A stretch of 64,000 nucleotides of DNA, from NCBI GenBank assembly GCA_029906195.1, contig JARWSJ010000001.1, forward strand, positions 1,240,001 to 1,304,000, read 5' to 3'. Within the stretch, counting starts at the first letter, position 1, and every line of letters begins with the position of its first letter. The translations under genes and the position numbers were made by a program. Positions 1 to 7,463 of this stretch are shown one piece after another. The DNA comes from Chitinophagaceae bacterium 26-R-25. GTDB taxonomy: Bacteria; Bacteroidota; Bacteroidia; Chitinophagales; Chitinophagaceae. Below the pieces are notes generated by a model. It made no database searches and had not been told where the DNA came from. It saw only the letters and a list, made by a program, of their open reading frames with translations.

Positions 1-110
1 GCGTGATTGATACGCATAGTGTGCGACAGTATTAGACCCAGATCCCTCCTTCGTCGGGATGACAAGCAGTCTTTCGTTCCTGGGAATACCAACCAGTAAC
101 TGAAGCGACA
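1..110. repeat. Right-hand part of a dispersed hairpin repeat (copy 1)
   Basis: Positions 1-100 match the right half of the element at 3876-4070 with few differences. The 29-base arm at 39-67 is identical to the right arm of that copy (3983-4011); the left arm would lie before the window. No reading frame or transposase is linked to it, so it looks like a non-coding REP/MITE-like element. Confidence 0.75.
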
Positions 111-157
111 GACCCCATTTGGCGAGTTGATTTTACAACCGGCCAAATGGGGTCTGT
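108..157. repeat. Perfect 16-bp inverted repeat (hairpin)
   Basis: ACAGACCCCATTTGGC at 108-123 is the exact reverse complement of 142-157, with an 18-base loop. It lies about 100 bases beyond the stop of the minus-strand gene at 259-1002 and could end its transcript, but there is no T-run after the stem on either strand. It directly abuts the end of the dispersed repeat, so it may equally belong to that element. Confidence 0.5.
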
Positions 158-258
158 TAGACTGGAATTTCCAACCTGCAAACATTGAATGAATAATAGC
201 CAGGCCCGCAAGTTTATTACTTTATGTTGAGGCCGTTATTAATCCACCAGAGAAAAAA

Positions 259-1002
259 TTATTTAGAACTTAGGTCTTTACGAAAGAACAGCAATTCGCT
301 CCAACTTTCCTGCACGAACTCACCTATGTCCTTTAGATATTGTGCATAAGAGCCTTCGCCGTTGATTGATTCATATACTTCCTTAAAGGGCTTGCGAAAA
401 CCAACTGCTCGTTCTTTTAACCCCTGCTTATACCTTGTTACCACCGTATATTGTATAGGGCCAGAAGAACTGGCCATATAAACGGCAACAGTAACACCTG
501 CAGCCTCCCATGTCTTTTTCAATTTCTTAATGATGTTCATAACATTATCGCTCTGGCCAGGTTTTGGGAACACATGATTAATGCTGATTTTATCAGTAAA
601 ATCTCCTAATGCAATGGTGCTTAATGAATCCTGGTAAACGGAGTAACCGCCGCTCTGCCGGTCTGTTAAATAAATGGCTACGTTTTTATTCCAGTCGGCC
701 ATATGTTCGGGGCTTATTTCTCCTCTTGTATCTTCACTTTCCCAACTTTTAGGGCCTTCAGTAATATGATATCCACCAAAATCAGGGCCTGATTGAATTT
801 TAAACACATGCCAGTTCACATCGCCGCTGTGATATTTTTGTGCATGAGCAGCCAGGGCCTTTTCAAATTCCATGATTTTGTCTACCTTAGGAAACACCCG
901 ATGAAAAGAAATCACATTTTTGGTTTGACTGATACCTGCAAAAGAGAGTAGCAACATTAAAAGAACAAATGCGCCGGATTTTTTAAGAAGTTTCTGTTTC
1001 AT
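259..1002 (-). CDS. Secreted protein with two related ferredoxin-like halves, function unknown
   Basis: A 247-residue protein with an N-terminal signal peptide (basic KQKLLKK, then a hydrophobic stretch ending near GISQ, about residue 26). The mature part seems to hold two related halves: ISFHRVFPK near residue 31 and ISINHVFPKPG near residue 139 each open a segment of about 100 residues rich in alternating strand and helix. This resembles tandem dimeric alpha/beta-barrel (ABM-like) domains, but no catalytic residues can be named. It starts at ATG 1002 and is divergent from the HTCS gene at 1227. No operon partner is visible. Periplasmic or outer-membrane location is inferred from the signal peptide only. 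Confidence 0.75.
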   Translation of the reverse strand: MKQKLLKKSGAFVLLMLLLSFAGISQTKNVISFHRVFPKVDKIMEFEKALAAHAQKYHSGDVNWHVFKIQSGPDFGGYHITEGPKSWESEDTRGEISPEHMADWNKNVAIYLTDRQSGGYSVYQDSLSTIALGDFTDKISINHVFPKPGQSDNVMNIIKKLKKTWEAAGVTVAVYMASSSGPIQYTVVTRYKQGLKERAVGFRKPFKEVYESINGEGSYAQYLKDIGEFVQESWSELLFFRKDLSSK

Positions 1003-1226
1003 ACCGATTTGTTTTGGTTTTACGAATCTTGAGGTTAAACGTTCCTCAAAGCTCAGTTAAAACAAAAGTTTTTGTGAGTACAAATCCACCGTTTAGGTTC
1101 AGTTTCTCTTCAATCAACAGGACAAATTGTGCAGCGTCAGGATAAATTGATATTTCTAAAAAAATGCCCCCTGTTTAATAGGAGACGGATGAAATAGAAA
1201 GTAAGTCGTCAAATCTTTATAAACTA

Positions 1227-3098
1227 ATGCTTAAAGCCCCCATCACCACTAAACTGCTGCTTGCCTTTTTGGGGTTTGGATTGGCTGTGCCTGTTTTTGG
1301 ACAACTTAAGTATGACTGGCTAACGACATCTAACGGGTTATCGCGTTGGTTCGCTTATCTTATTTACGTGCTGTTGATTGGGTTCGCAGTGAGGGCCTAT
1401 TTTTTATTCAGGATCAATAAAACAAGACTTCAATCTCAATTAGATTATGAGCATCAGGAAGCAAAACGTGTGAAGGAATTAGATACGCTTAAAACACAAC
1501 TCTATGCCAATTTTACGCATGAGTTTAGAACACCACTCACTGTTATACAAGGCATGGCCAACCAGGTAAAAAACGAACCGGAAAAATACCTCGATACCGG
1601 CACTGAGATGATTGTACGTAACAGTCAGTACCTGCTCAACCTTGTAAATGAAATGCTCGATTTATCAAAGCTGGAAGAAGGGAAGATGAAGCTTCACCTT
1701 ATAAATGGCGATGTGATTATTTTTTTAAGATATGTGGTAGAATCTTTTCAATCCTTAGCCGTCGGCCAGCAAAAGCAATTTCACTTTTTACCTGATACGG
1801 ATGAATTGACGGTGGCTTATGATGCAGAAAAGTTGCGGCAGATTGTTTCCAATCTTTTGTCCAACGCCTTAAAGTTTACACCGGAAGAAGGCAATGTGTA
1901 TATAAGTGTTTCGCAGGAAGCAGCTACAGCCGCTGACCACACCATATTGGTTTTAAAAGTAAAAGATACTGGCATAGGTATTCCTGAAAATCAAGTGCAG
2001 CACATATTCGACCGGTTTTATCAGTTGGATAACAGCCACACACGCAAAGCAGAAGGTACGGGAATCGGTCTTGCACTGACAAAAGAACTAGTAAAACTTA
2101 TGAAGGGGACCATTGCCGTAAAAAGTCCGGCGGCGGGTGCAACAAAAGGTACAGAGTTTATAATAACGTTACCTCTGCAAAAAGCAAGTGAGGAAGATAT
2201 CGTGGCAGCGGTTCCCTTATATACAGAGGAACCCATAATCATACCAGCTCACGCGGCAATTGAACCTGTAATCATCCACAATGAAAACACAGCGCCTTCC
2301 ACACCACTGATTTTACTGGTTGAAGACAATGTGGATGTTGTGACTTACACCGCCAGCTGTTTACCGCATTATAAACTGGCTGTTGGTAAAGATGGAAAAG
2401 AAGGTTTTGATATTGCAGCAGAAATAATTCCGGATTTAATTGTGACAGATGTAATGATGCCGTTTATTGATGGCTTTGAGATGTGCAAAAAACTAAGACT
2501 GGATGAACGTACCAGCCACATTCCCATCATTATGCTTACTGCAAAAGCGGACATGCAAAGCAAGCTGGAAGGACTGGAGAAAGGTGCGGATGTATATTTG
2601 GAAAAACCCTTTCACAAAGAAGAATTATTACTACGCATCAAAAAACTGCTGGAGCTCCGAAAAAAATTACAGCAGCATTACAGCAAACAAATTGGCATTG
2701 CACAACACACAGAAATTGTAGTGACGGAAGAAATTATAACTGCAACCATTGGAGAATCGGCGGAGCATGAGTTTGTGAGAAAAATAAGAGAGCTGGTGGA
2801 AGCCAATTTTTCCAATTATGAATTTAGTGTGGAGCAGTTGTGCAAGTTAATATTCATGAGTCATTCACAACTGCATCGCAAGCTGGAAGCTTTGACCGGT
2901 TGTTCACCCAATAGATTTATCAGAATCGTACGATTAAAAAAAGCAAAAGGATTATTGTCCAACCCCGCACTAAGTATTGGTGTTATTGCATTGGATTGTG
3001 GATATGCTGATGCTGGATATTTTGCCAGGGTATTTAAGCAGGAGTACGGAGTAACCCCACAAGAATGGAGAGTGGGCAATATCTCGAACGATAGATAA
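1227..3098 (+). CDS. Hybrid two-component regulator (HTCS) lacking its periplasmic sensor
   Basis: A 623-residue fusion of histidine kinase, receiver and AraC-type DNA-binding domain. In order: signal peptide (1-25), a short stub with WLTTSNGLS (31-39), one membrane helix (about 41-61), HisKA with phospho-acceptor H98 in FTHEFRTPLT, HATPase with NLLSNALKF, DTGIGIP and GTGIGLALT boxes, receiver with phospho-acceptor D408 in VTDVMMP and conserved K in EKPF, and a two-helix-turn-helix AraC domain at about 530-620 ending in GVTPQEWR. HTCS proteins are usually 1,300-1,500 residues because of a beta-propeller plus Y_Y_Y sensor; here the typical first lines of the propeller run straight into the membrane helix. 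All cytoplasmic motifs are intact. It may be constitutive, may answer membrane signals, or may be dying. No target locus lies next to it. Confidence 0.9.
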   Translation: MLKAPITTKLLLAFLGFGLAVPVFGQLKYDWLTTSNGLSRWFAYLIYVLLIGFAVRAYFLFRINKTRLQSQLDYEHQEAKRVKELDTLKTQLYANFTHEFRTPLTVIQGMANQVKNEPEKYLDTGTEMIVRNSQYLLNLVNEMLDLSKLEEGKMKLHLINGDVIIFLRYVVESFQSLAVGQQKQFHFLPDTDELTVAYDAEKLRQIVSNLLSNALKFTPEEGNVYISVSQEAATAADHTILVLKVKDTGIGIPENQVQHIFDRFYQLDNSHTRKAEGTGIGLALTKELVKLMKGTIAVKSPAAGATKGTEFIITLPLQKASEEDIVAAVPLYTEEPIIIPAHAAIEPVIIHNENTAPSTPLILLVEDNVDVVTYTASCLPHYKLAVGKDGKEGFDIAAEIIPDLIVTDVMMPFIDGFEMCKKLRLDERTSHIPIIMLTAKADMQSKLEGLEKGADVYLEKPFHKEELLLRIKKLLELRKKLQQHYSKQIGIAQHTEIVVTEEIITATIGESAEHEFVRKIRELVEANFSNYEFSVEQLCKLIFMSHSQLHRKLEALTGCSPNRFIRIVRLKKAKGLLSNPALSIGVIALDCGYADAGYFARVFKQEYGVTPQEWRVGNISNDR

Positions 3099-3150
3099 AA
3101 TGGATATAAATCCCGTGCAAATGAGTGGTTGGGTTAGGTTTAAAAAATAC

Positions 3151-3210
3151 TGTCGTTTAGTTAAGATGTTTGAAAAATAAAAAGCATGTCGCTTGTGATC
3201 TGTGGTGATT
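3151..3210. repeat. Truncated copy of the dispersed hairpin repeat beside mazF
   Basis: 3151-3196 matches 3876-3921 over 46 bases with four differences. The match resumes at GATCTG (3197-3202), skipping the left hairpin arm, and runs into the stop codon of the toxin gene at 3209. With the full copy at 3876 it places direct repeats on both sides of the toxin-antitoxin pair. Confidence 0.7.
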
Positions 3211-3544
3211 ATAAATCTAAAACGATTTTGAGATTCTGTTTAAGTTGAAACGACTGCTCAGTGGTAAGTTTGCCAAGTCTTTTTATGAAACGTTTGTTGT
3301 CGATAGCCCTGGGTTGGTCGACGAGAATGTCGCTCGGCTTTGGTAGTTGCGACTTTTTAAGATGAATTCTTAATAATTCAGCTTCTGGTTTTATGTTCGT
3401 TGTTATCGGACACACAATTGTTGACAGATGTATGTCATTTAGCAAATCTGTTTGAATTATCACAACTGGTCTCGTTTTACCAGGTTCGGTTCCCACTGTT
3501 GGATTTAAATCTGCAAGCCAGATGTCATATTGCTTATATCTCAT
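3209..3544 (-). CDS. mazF: MazF/PemK-family endoribonuclease toxin
   Basis: A 111-residue protein, the usual MazF size. The N-terminus carries the family signature: YDIWLADLNP (strand 1 and loop), then GTEPGKTRPVVII, with the conserved G-x-E-x-x-K-x-RP and the strand that forms the RNA-binding face. MazF toxins cleave mRNA at short single-stranded motifs when the antitoxin is degraded; that activity is known for the family and not shown here. ATG 3544 is preferred over the TTG at 3550. The start overlaps the antitoxin stop by 11 bases, so the two are translationally coupled. Flanking direct copies of a palindromic repeat suggest that the pair arrived or moves as a cassette. Confidence 0.88.
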   Translation of the reverse strand: MRYKQYDIWLADLNPTVGTEPGKTRPVVIIQTDLLNDIHLSTIVCPITTNIKPEAELLRIHLKKSQLPKPSDILVDQPRAIDNKRFIKRLGKLTTEQSFQLKQNLKIVLDL

Positions 3545-3764
3545 CGGCAAGCTTTTCGAATTCAGCTAATATTTCTGAAGAACTTTGAGCCACCAGTCTA
3601 CTTTCCTGAGCAAGTTTCTTTTTCAAAACTCGTCTTTTATTATACTGATTGTAAAGATTAAGCGCCTCGTTGATATAACGATTTCGTGCAAGCTTTAGCT
3701 CGGAAACAACCTTTTCAGTTTCTTCAAAAACGTCATCATCAAGTTTAAGAGATAGTGTTTTCAT
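3534..3764 (-). CDS. Ribbon-helix-helix-type antitoxin partner of MazF
   Basis: A 76-residue protein whose first part, TLSLKLDDDVFEETEKVV, has the beta strand plus helix pattern of an RHH DNA-binding domain, followed by RNRYINEALNLYNQY, the second helix. The C-terminal part (about 45-76) is charged and helical, as expected for the disordered toxin-neutralising tail. It is the first gene of the pair, as is usual for antitoxins. A palindrome overlapping the promoter (3785-3805) is the natural site for its autorepression. It starts at ATG 3764. Confidence 0.85.
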   Translation of the reverse strand: MKTLSLKLDDDVFEETEKVVSELKLARNRYINEALNLYNQYNKRRVLKKKLAQESRLVAQSSSEILAEFEKLADEI

Positions 3765-3779
3765 AATCGTGTCTTTTCA

Positions 3780-3805
3780 CAAAGGTATATATTAATAGTA
3801 TATAC
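3780..3805 (-). promoter_or_regulatory. Toxin-antitoxin promoter and overlapping palindromic operator
   Basis: Read on the minus strand, TACCTTTG (3787-3780) fits the Bacteroidota -7 motif TAnnTTTG exactly and lies 16 bases before the antitoxin ATG. GTATATA (3785-3791) and TATATAC (3799-3805) form a perfect inverted repeat with a 7-base spacer that touches the -7 element. Binding there would block the promoter, as expected for RHH autoregulation. The operator role is inferred. Confidence 0.65.
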
Positions 3806-3875
3806 TCAAAATCGACAAGAGTTAGTAATTCTCACCGGACTTTTTTATTTAAAAAAAAACATATTGCAAAATCAA

Positions 3876-4070
3876 TGTCGATTAGTGAAGTTGTTTGGAA
3901 AATAAAAAGCATGTCGCTTGTCATCCCGACGAAGGAGGGATCTGCGTGATTGATTACGCATTGTGTGCGATAGTATTAGACCCAGATCCCTCCTTCGTCG
4001 GGATGACAAGCAGCCTTTCGTTCCTGGGCATAGCGACCAGTAGTTGAAAAAGTTGCTTAACCAAACGACA
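3876..4070. repeat. Complete dispersed hairpin repeat (copy 2, about 195 bp)
   Basis: The element contains a perfect 29-bp inverted repeat, 3916-3944 against 3983-4011, around a 38-base loop. Its outer ends are also inverted: TGTCGATTAGTGAAG at 3876-3890 against CTTAACCAAACGACA at 4056-4070. There is no open reading frame. Relatives lie at 1-110 and 3151-3210. The structure fits a non-autonomous MITE-like or REP-like element mobilised in trans. Confidence 0.8.
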
Positions 4071-4072
4071 TT

Positions 4073-4135
4073 GGATTAAAATCCTTGTTATCTTTTATTC
4101 AACATGCCCTGCGGAACATGTCGAATAGCGTGAAT
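4073..4135. repeat. Second palindromic repeat family, copy 1
   Basis: The core at 4097-4126 is an imperfect palindrome (ATTCAACATG...CATGTCGAAT). The surrounding 60 or so bases, starting at GGATTAAAATCC, match 4864-4930 at close to 90 percent. It lies beyond the 3' end of the methyltransferase gene. Confidence 0.75.
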
Positions 4136-4221
4136 TGCTACAGTTATTTAGTGCGGCAGCTAAGGTGTTCACGGAAGCCACCCTGTTTTGCGTCCGTGCT
4201 AAATTAGTCATAAGCACAACA

Positions 4222-4695
4222 CTAGACCCATCTTCTAACCTTTGCTTTGTAATCAAGATACTGTTGTCCATATCTGCGGTTAAGGTATTTCTCTTCACGC
4301 TTAATGACGTACTCTTGAACTATCAAAAAGATAAAGGGAAATAATATCAAATTCCACCAGTTCCCAACTACAAACGAGAGTCCACAGTAAATCAGAAGTA
4401 AGCTAATGTACATGGGGTTGCGGCTTATCGAATAAATACCTGTCGTCTGCAATGAGTTAGAAGGTTTAATAGTAACAAGAGTATTTTTTGTCCTAAAGAA
4501 TTGCCTCAATGCTGGAAAAGAAAAGAGCAGCCCGATAAATATGATTGTCGAACCCATAATCTTTGATGGTGCAGTGTAAAAAAAATCTTTTTTGAGTGGT
4601 AGAAGCTTTTGAAGTAGAACTGCTACAAAAAACGTAGTTACGTAAAGAAGCGGCGGTGGTATATATACTCCAGGATTATCTTTTTTGTTTTCCAT
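4222..4695 (-). CDS. Isoprenylcysteine carboxyl methyltransferase-family (ICMT/PEMT-like) membrane protein
   Basis: A 157-residue integral membrane protein with four or five hydrophobic segments. The C-terminal half has the family core: GIYSISRNPMYIS, a long hydrophobic pair of segments, then EEKYLNRRYGQQYLDYKAKV, which carries the conserved EE and RYG...YxxYxxxVRRW pattern that binds S-adenosylmethionine in this superfamily. The bacterial substrates are usually unknown (lipids or small thiols). ATG 4695 is chosen; an upstream TTG at 4740 would add 15 poorly fitting residues. It stands alone, bracketed by two copies of a palindromic repeat (4073-4135 and 4864-4930), so it may have been acquired as a unit. 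Confidence 0.85.
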   Translation of the reverse strand: MENKKDNPGVYIPPPLLYVTTFFVAVLLQKLLPLKKDFFYTAPSKIMGSTIIFIGLLFSFPALRQFFRTKNTLVTIKPSNSLQTTGIYSISRNPMYISLLLIYCGLSFVVGNWWNLILFPFIFLIVQEYVIKREEKYLNRRYGQQYLDYKAKVRRWV

Positions 4696-4863
4696 GATTT
4701 TTAGTTTAAGCAAGAGATTACAAAATAGACCATTCTCCAAAGGTAGTTCTTCTCAATCTGTTCCGACTATCGGAGCTGCAGAGCTGTTCGAGATGTTCCG
4801 CAAGGCATCTTGAACAATAGGTAAAAAGGATATTAATCATGTACAAGTGAGCGGTCTATTTTG

Positions 4864-4930
4864 GGATTTTAAAATCCCTTGTCATCTTTTATTCGACATG
4901 TTCTGCGGAACATGTCGAATAGCGTGATGT
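4864..4930. repeat. Second palindromic repeat family, copy 2
   Basis: The core at 4891-4920 is a perfect palindrome: a 13-base arm (ATTCGACATGTTC), a 4-base loop, and its reverse complement. It shares about 60 bases with 4073-4135 in the same orientation. It lies upstream of the methyltransferase gene. Confidence 0.8.
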
Positions 4931-4950
4931 GAACTGAATACTTATTATAA

Positions 4951-4984
4951 AGAAGCTGCCCCAAAAAGAAAACGGGCAGCTTCT
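4951..4984 (-). terminator. Hairpin terminator after the diheme cytochrome gene
   Basis: AGAAGCTGCCC (4951-4961) pairs perfectly with GGGCAGCTTCT (4974-4984). It lies 24 bases beyond the cytochrome stop and is followed on the minus strand by an A/T-rich tail. It probably ends the transcript that starts at tetR or the TonB receptor. Confidence 0.65.
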
Positions 4985-5007
4985 CTATTTATAACATGCA
5001 GCTACAA

Positions 5008-6090
5008 TTATTTTTTTTGCCGTTGCATTTTATTGATCCATTCTGTTATTAATTGCACACCTTCTTTGTGTATCACTGTTCTTGCAAGCTCCGGCATTGC
5101 GGTACCAGGCTCCGCGCTGTTCATGCGGTAGGCAAGAATAGAGTGGGCTGCATCGCCTGGAATGATATCGTAATTAAGACCTCCGGCACCTCCGCCTGCA
5201 GACACAGGTTCCTTCATAATCCCAATATGTGGAAGATCTTTTTGCTGGTATTCTAAAAATAGGCCAGTATTGTACGCATCACCTCCGTGGGTATGGCAGT
5301 GCGCACAGTTAACATCCAGGTAAGCACGTGCCCGTTGGTCAAGCGTAAAATGTTTTGCATCGTTCCATTTAGGCAACACAGGCACTGTTGAAATATCAGG
5401 CAAACCGGCAATCATACCAAGCTTGGCCATTTCAGATAATTGATTCTCGTTGTGACCCGCAACAGTAACGTTAAGATTGCGTGCCTTTGGCCCGATGGGC
5501 GTAAAAATGTCGTTGTTAATATGACATCTTTTGCAATCATTGGTATTGGGTACCTGGTAAGTGGTGGTAATTTTGTTGCCATCATCATCCAGTAAGGTGA
5601 TAGGCAAACGGGCTCCTGTAATGTGTTTTATGGCGTCTGTTTGTTCTGCATTCCACAGGTAATCCATCACTTTCCATTTTTTATCAAAGGGATCTTTTAC
5701 CAGCAACCTTGTCTCAATCATAATTTTTTTATGATCAGTATTGGTGTAAGCAAAATTTTTGATGAGGATGGTAGAATCTGGAAAATCCTGTACACCTTCA
5801 GCTACAAAGTTCATTTGTTTCCCGTTTGGCAATACGATGTAACGATCTTTAACTGCATAGTCAGTAAATAACGGAGTAGCCAGTTCGTAATGAAATACAC
5901 CGGGTTGCGGATCGAGGTCCTTTAAATTGGTTTTAAAAAAACCGTACTCAGATAGTTTTTCTTTAAACTGGTAAGATCCATCAACAGCGGCCTTTTCCTG
6001 CTGCTGATTATTTCCGCAACCTTCAATCATAAGCATACCTGCAACAATCGAAAGAAATATGCTGCCGCCAAATAAAATATAGTTCTTCAT
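5008..6090 (-). CDS. Diheme c-type cytochrome lipoprotein, SO_2930/HNE_0200-like
   Basis: A 360-residue exported protein. The N-terminus is a lipoprotein signal with the acylated Cys expected at C25 (IEGC). Two heme-binding sites are visible, CKRCH at 186-190 and CAHCH at 262-266, and M332 in GTAMPE could be an axial ligand. The region before the first heme (40-180) resembles the conserved N-terminal part of the SO_2930-type cytochromes, a small family of unknown function that is typically encoded next to a parallel beta-helix protein, exactly as here. It likely carries electrons in the periplasm or at the outer membrane. It is last in a four-gene minus-strand group, 50 bases after the beta-helix gene. 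The electron donor and acceptor are unknown. Confidence 0.85.
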   Translation of the reverse strand: MKNYILFGGSIFLSIVAGMLMIEGCGNNQQQEKAAVDGSYQFKEKLSEYGFFKTNLKDLDPQPGVFHYELATPLFTDYAVKDRYIVLPNGKQMNFVAEGVQDFPDSTILIKNFAYTNTDHKKIMIETRLLVKDPFDKKWKVMDYLWNAEQTDAIKHITGARLPITLLDDDGNKITTTYQVPNTNDCKRCHINNDIFTPIGPKARNLNVTVAGHNENQLSEMAKLGMIAGLPDISTVPVLPKWNDAKHFTLDQRARAYLDVNCAHCHTHGGDAYNTGLFLEYQQKDLPHIGIMKEPVSAGGGAGGLNYDIIPGDAAHSILAYRMNSAEPGTAMPELARTVIHKEGVQLITEWINKMQRQKK

Positions 6091-6140
6091 TTCAAAAAGT
6101 TTGCAACTACCTCAGTAGTTTTCTTGGTTTGGATTTTTTG

Positions 6141-7433
6141 CTATTTGCAATTGTATGCTGAAACCTCAGTGTTTGGGTGCCAAACTTTGGGATTATTAAT
6201 GTTTATAAAGTCTGCATTCACGAAAATGTTATCTCCCTGCTGTTGTATGCAAAGTGAATCTGGATTAGGAGTTGTTCCTTTAGTAAGCAGGTTGGTTGAA
6301 ACACCATCGTACATGATGTACGGGATGCGTTTGTTTTTTCGAGTCGGGTCCTGCGCATTTAATTTTTGTTCAATGCCCACCAGCAGTTTGCCGATATGAT
6401 GCTGGTAAACCGGTTCAGGAAAACTGTTTCCCATTTCCATAGTATTGTCATGGATTTTTATATTTTTTGAAATGGGTGAATAATGATCATTTATTTTTTC
6501 AACAGCTTTATCATCAACTGCAAAACCGGATGCAAGAATGATGGCACCCGAATTGTTATTCAGGATGCGGTTATTGTACAGTTCAATATTTGATGCAGCA
6601 AGAATAATTACACCACTGCCGGGCGAAGCATTACCAACGCCCCATGAAGTACCGAAACTTCCGGCTTTTGCAAAGTTTCTAAAGTTGTTATCATGAAAAT
6701 AATTGTCGTGCGCCTTTACATAGCCACCTCTTTGTGAGAGACCCGGAAGATCGAAGACAAGAAAACCGGCTGTATTGTCGTAGAATTCATTGCCATAAAC
6801 TTCCGCATGCAGTGTGTTTTCAATTTCGCATCCGGCAACATTTTTTGCGCCCTTGCAATTTCTTACAATAGCTGTGTCTGTCTGGCCCACATAGATACCG
6901 GCGTCTGAAGAACCTTGCGCATAGCAGTTTTCAATGAGCACGTTTTTACATAAGACAGGATAGATGGCATAACCTCCGCTTGTAGAATCAGCTGTTTTCC
7001 AGATAGCATGAAGATTGTTTACCACTACATCGCGGCTCATATTTATTTTGAGAAGATCGCCTTTGGAATCGCGGATGGTCATATCATTAACGGTAAAGCC
7101 ACTAACATTGGTCACGCGAATTCCTTCACCACCGGATGTTTGCTGAGAGAAGTCGAGAATCGTTTTGTCAAAACCCTCGCCTCTGATGCGTATGTTTTTT
7201 ACCTGAGCGATGCTAAGATTTTCAAACTTGTACGTTCCCTGTTTTAATAAAATATCTGTACTGTCTTTGATGGACAGAAATGCTTCTACAATTTTGCTTT
7301 CATCGCCGGGGCCGAAGGTGAGGCTTGTGTTATAAGCATCTTTGTGTGTTGAAGTCGCAGGATTGCTGCAGGAAGAAAACAGGAATGCCACAGATATAGT
7401 GAACAGTAGAGAGAATGATTTTATAATTTTCAT
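6141..7433 (-). CDS. Parallel beta-helix lipoprotein, partner of the diheme cytochrome
   Basis: A 430-residue lipoprotein (FSSC, acylation expected at C22). Residues 50-350 are made of short repeated coils rich in N and V/I with the pattern seen in right-handed beta-helices: IRGEGFDKTILDFS, VNDMTIRDSKGD, VLIENCYAQGSSDAGIYVGQ, IVRNCKGAKNVAGCEIEN and others. This matches the family of beta-helix proteins that co-occurs with SO_2930-type cytochromes. Such folds bind or cleave polysaccharides, but no lyase or hydrolase catalytic set can be named from sequence alone. It lies 30 bases after the TonB receptor gene and 50 before the cytochrome gene, so cotranscription is likely. The surface location is inferred from the lipoprotein signal. 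Confidence 0.85.
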   Translation of the reverse strand: MKIIKSFSLLFTISVAFLFSSCSNPATSTHKDAYNTSLTFGPGDESKIVEAFLSIKDSTDILLKQGTYKFENLSIAQVKNIRIRGEGFDKTILDFSQQTSGGEGIRVTNVSGFTVNDMTIRDSKGDLLKINMSRDVVVNNLHAIWKTADSTSGGYAIYPVLCKNVLIENCYAQGSSDAGIYVGQTDTAIVRNCKGAKNVAGCEIENTLHAEVYGNEFYDNTAGFLVFDLPGLSQRGGYVKAHDNYFHDNNFRNFAKAGSFGTSWGVGNASPGSGVIILAASNIELYNNRILNNNSGAIILASGFAVDDKAVEKINDHYSPISKNIKIHDNTMEMGNSFPEPVYQHHIGKLLVGIEQKLNAQDPTRKNKRIPYIMYDGVSTNLLTKGTTPNPDSLCIQQQGDNIFVNADFININNPKVWHPNTEVSAYNCK

Positions 7434-7463
7434 ATAATGTTTTTAAGAAAATAAAAAATGAAA

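Noticed and set aside
108-157. Rho-independent terminator for the gene at 259-1002
   Set aside because: The stem is perfect but no T-run follows on the minus strand, and the hairpin adjoins a mobile-like repeat; kept only as an inverted repeat.
3876-4070. CRISPR array
   Set aside because: The repeats are inverted hairpin arms, not evenly spaced direct repeats with unique spacers.
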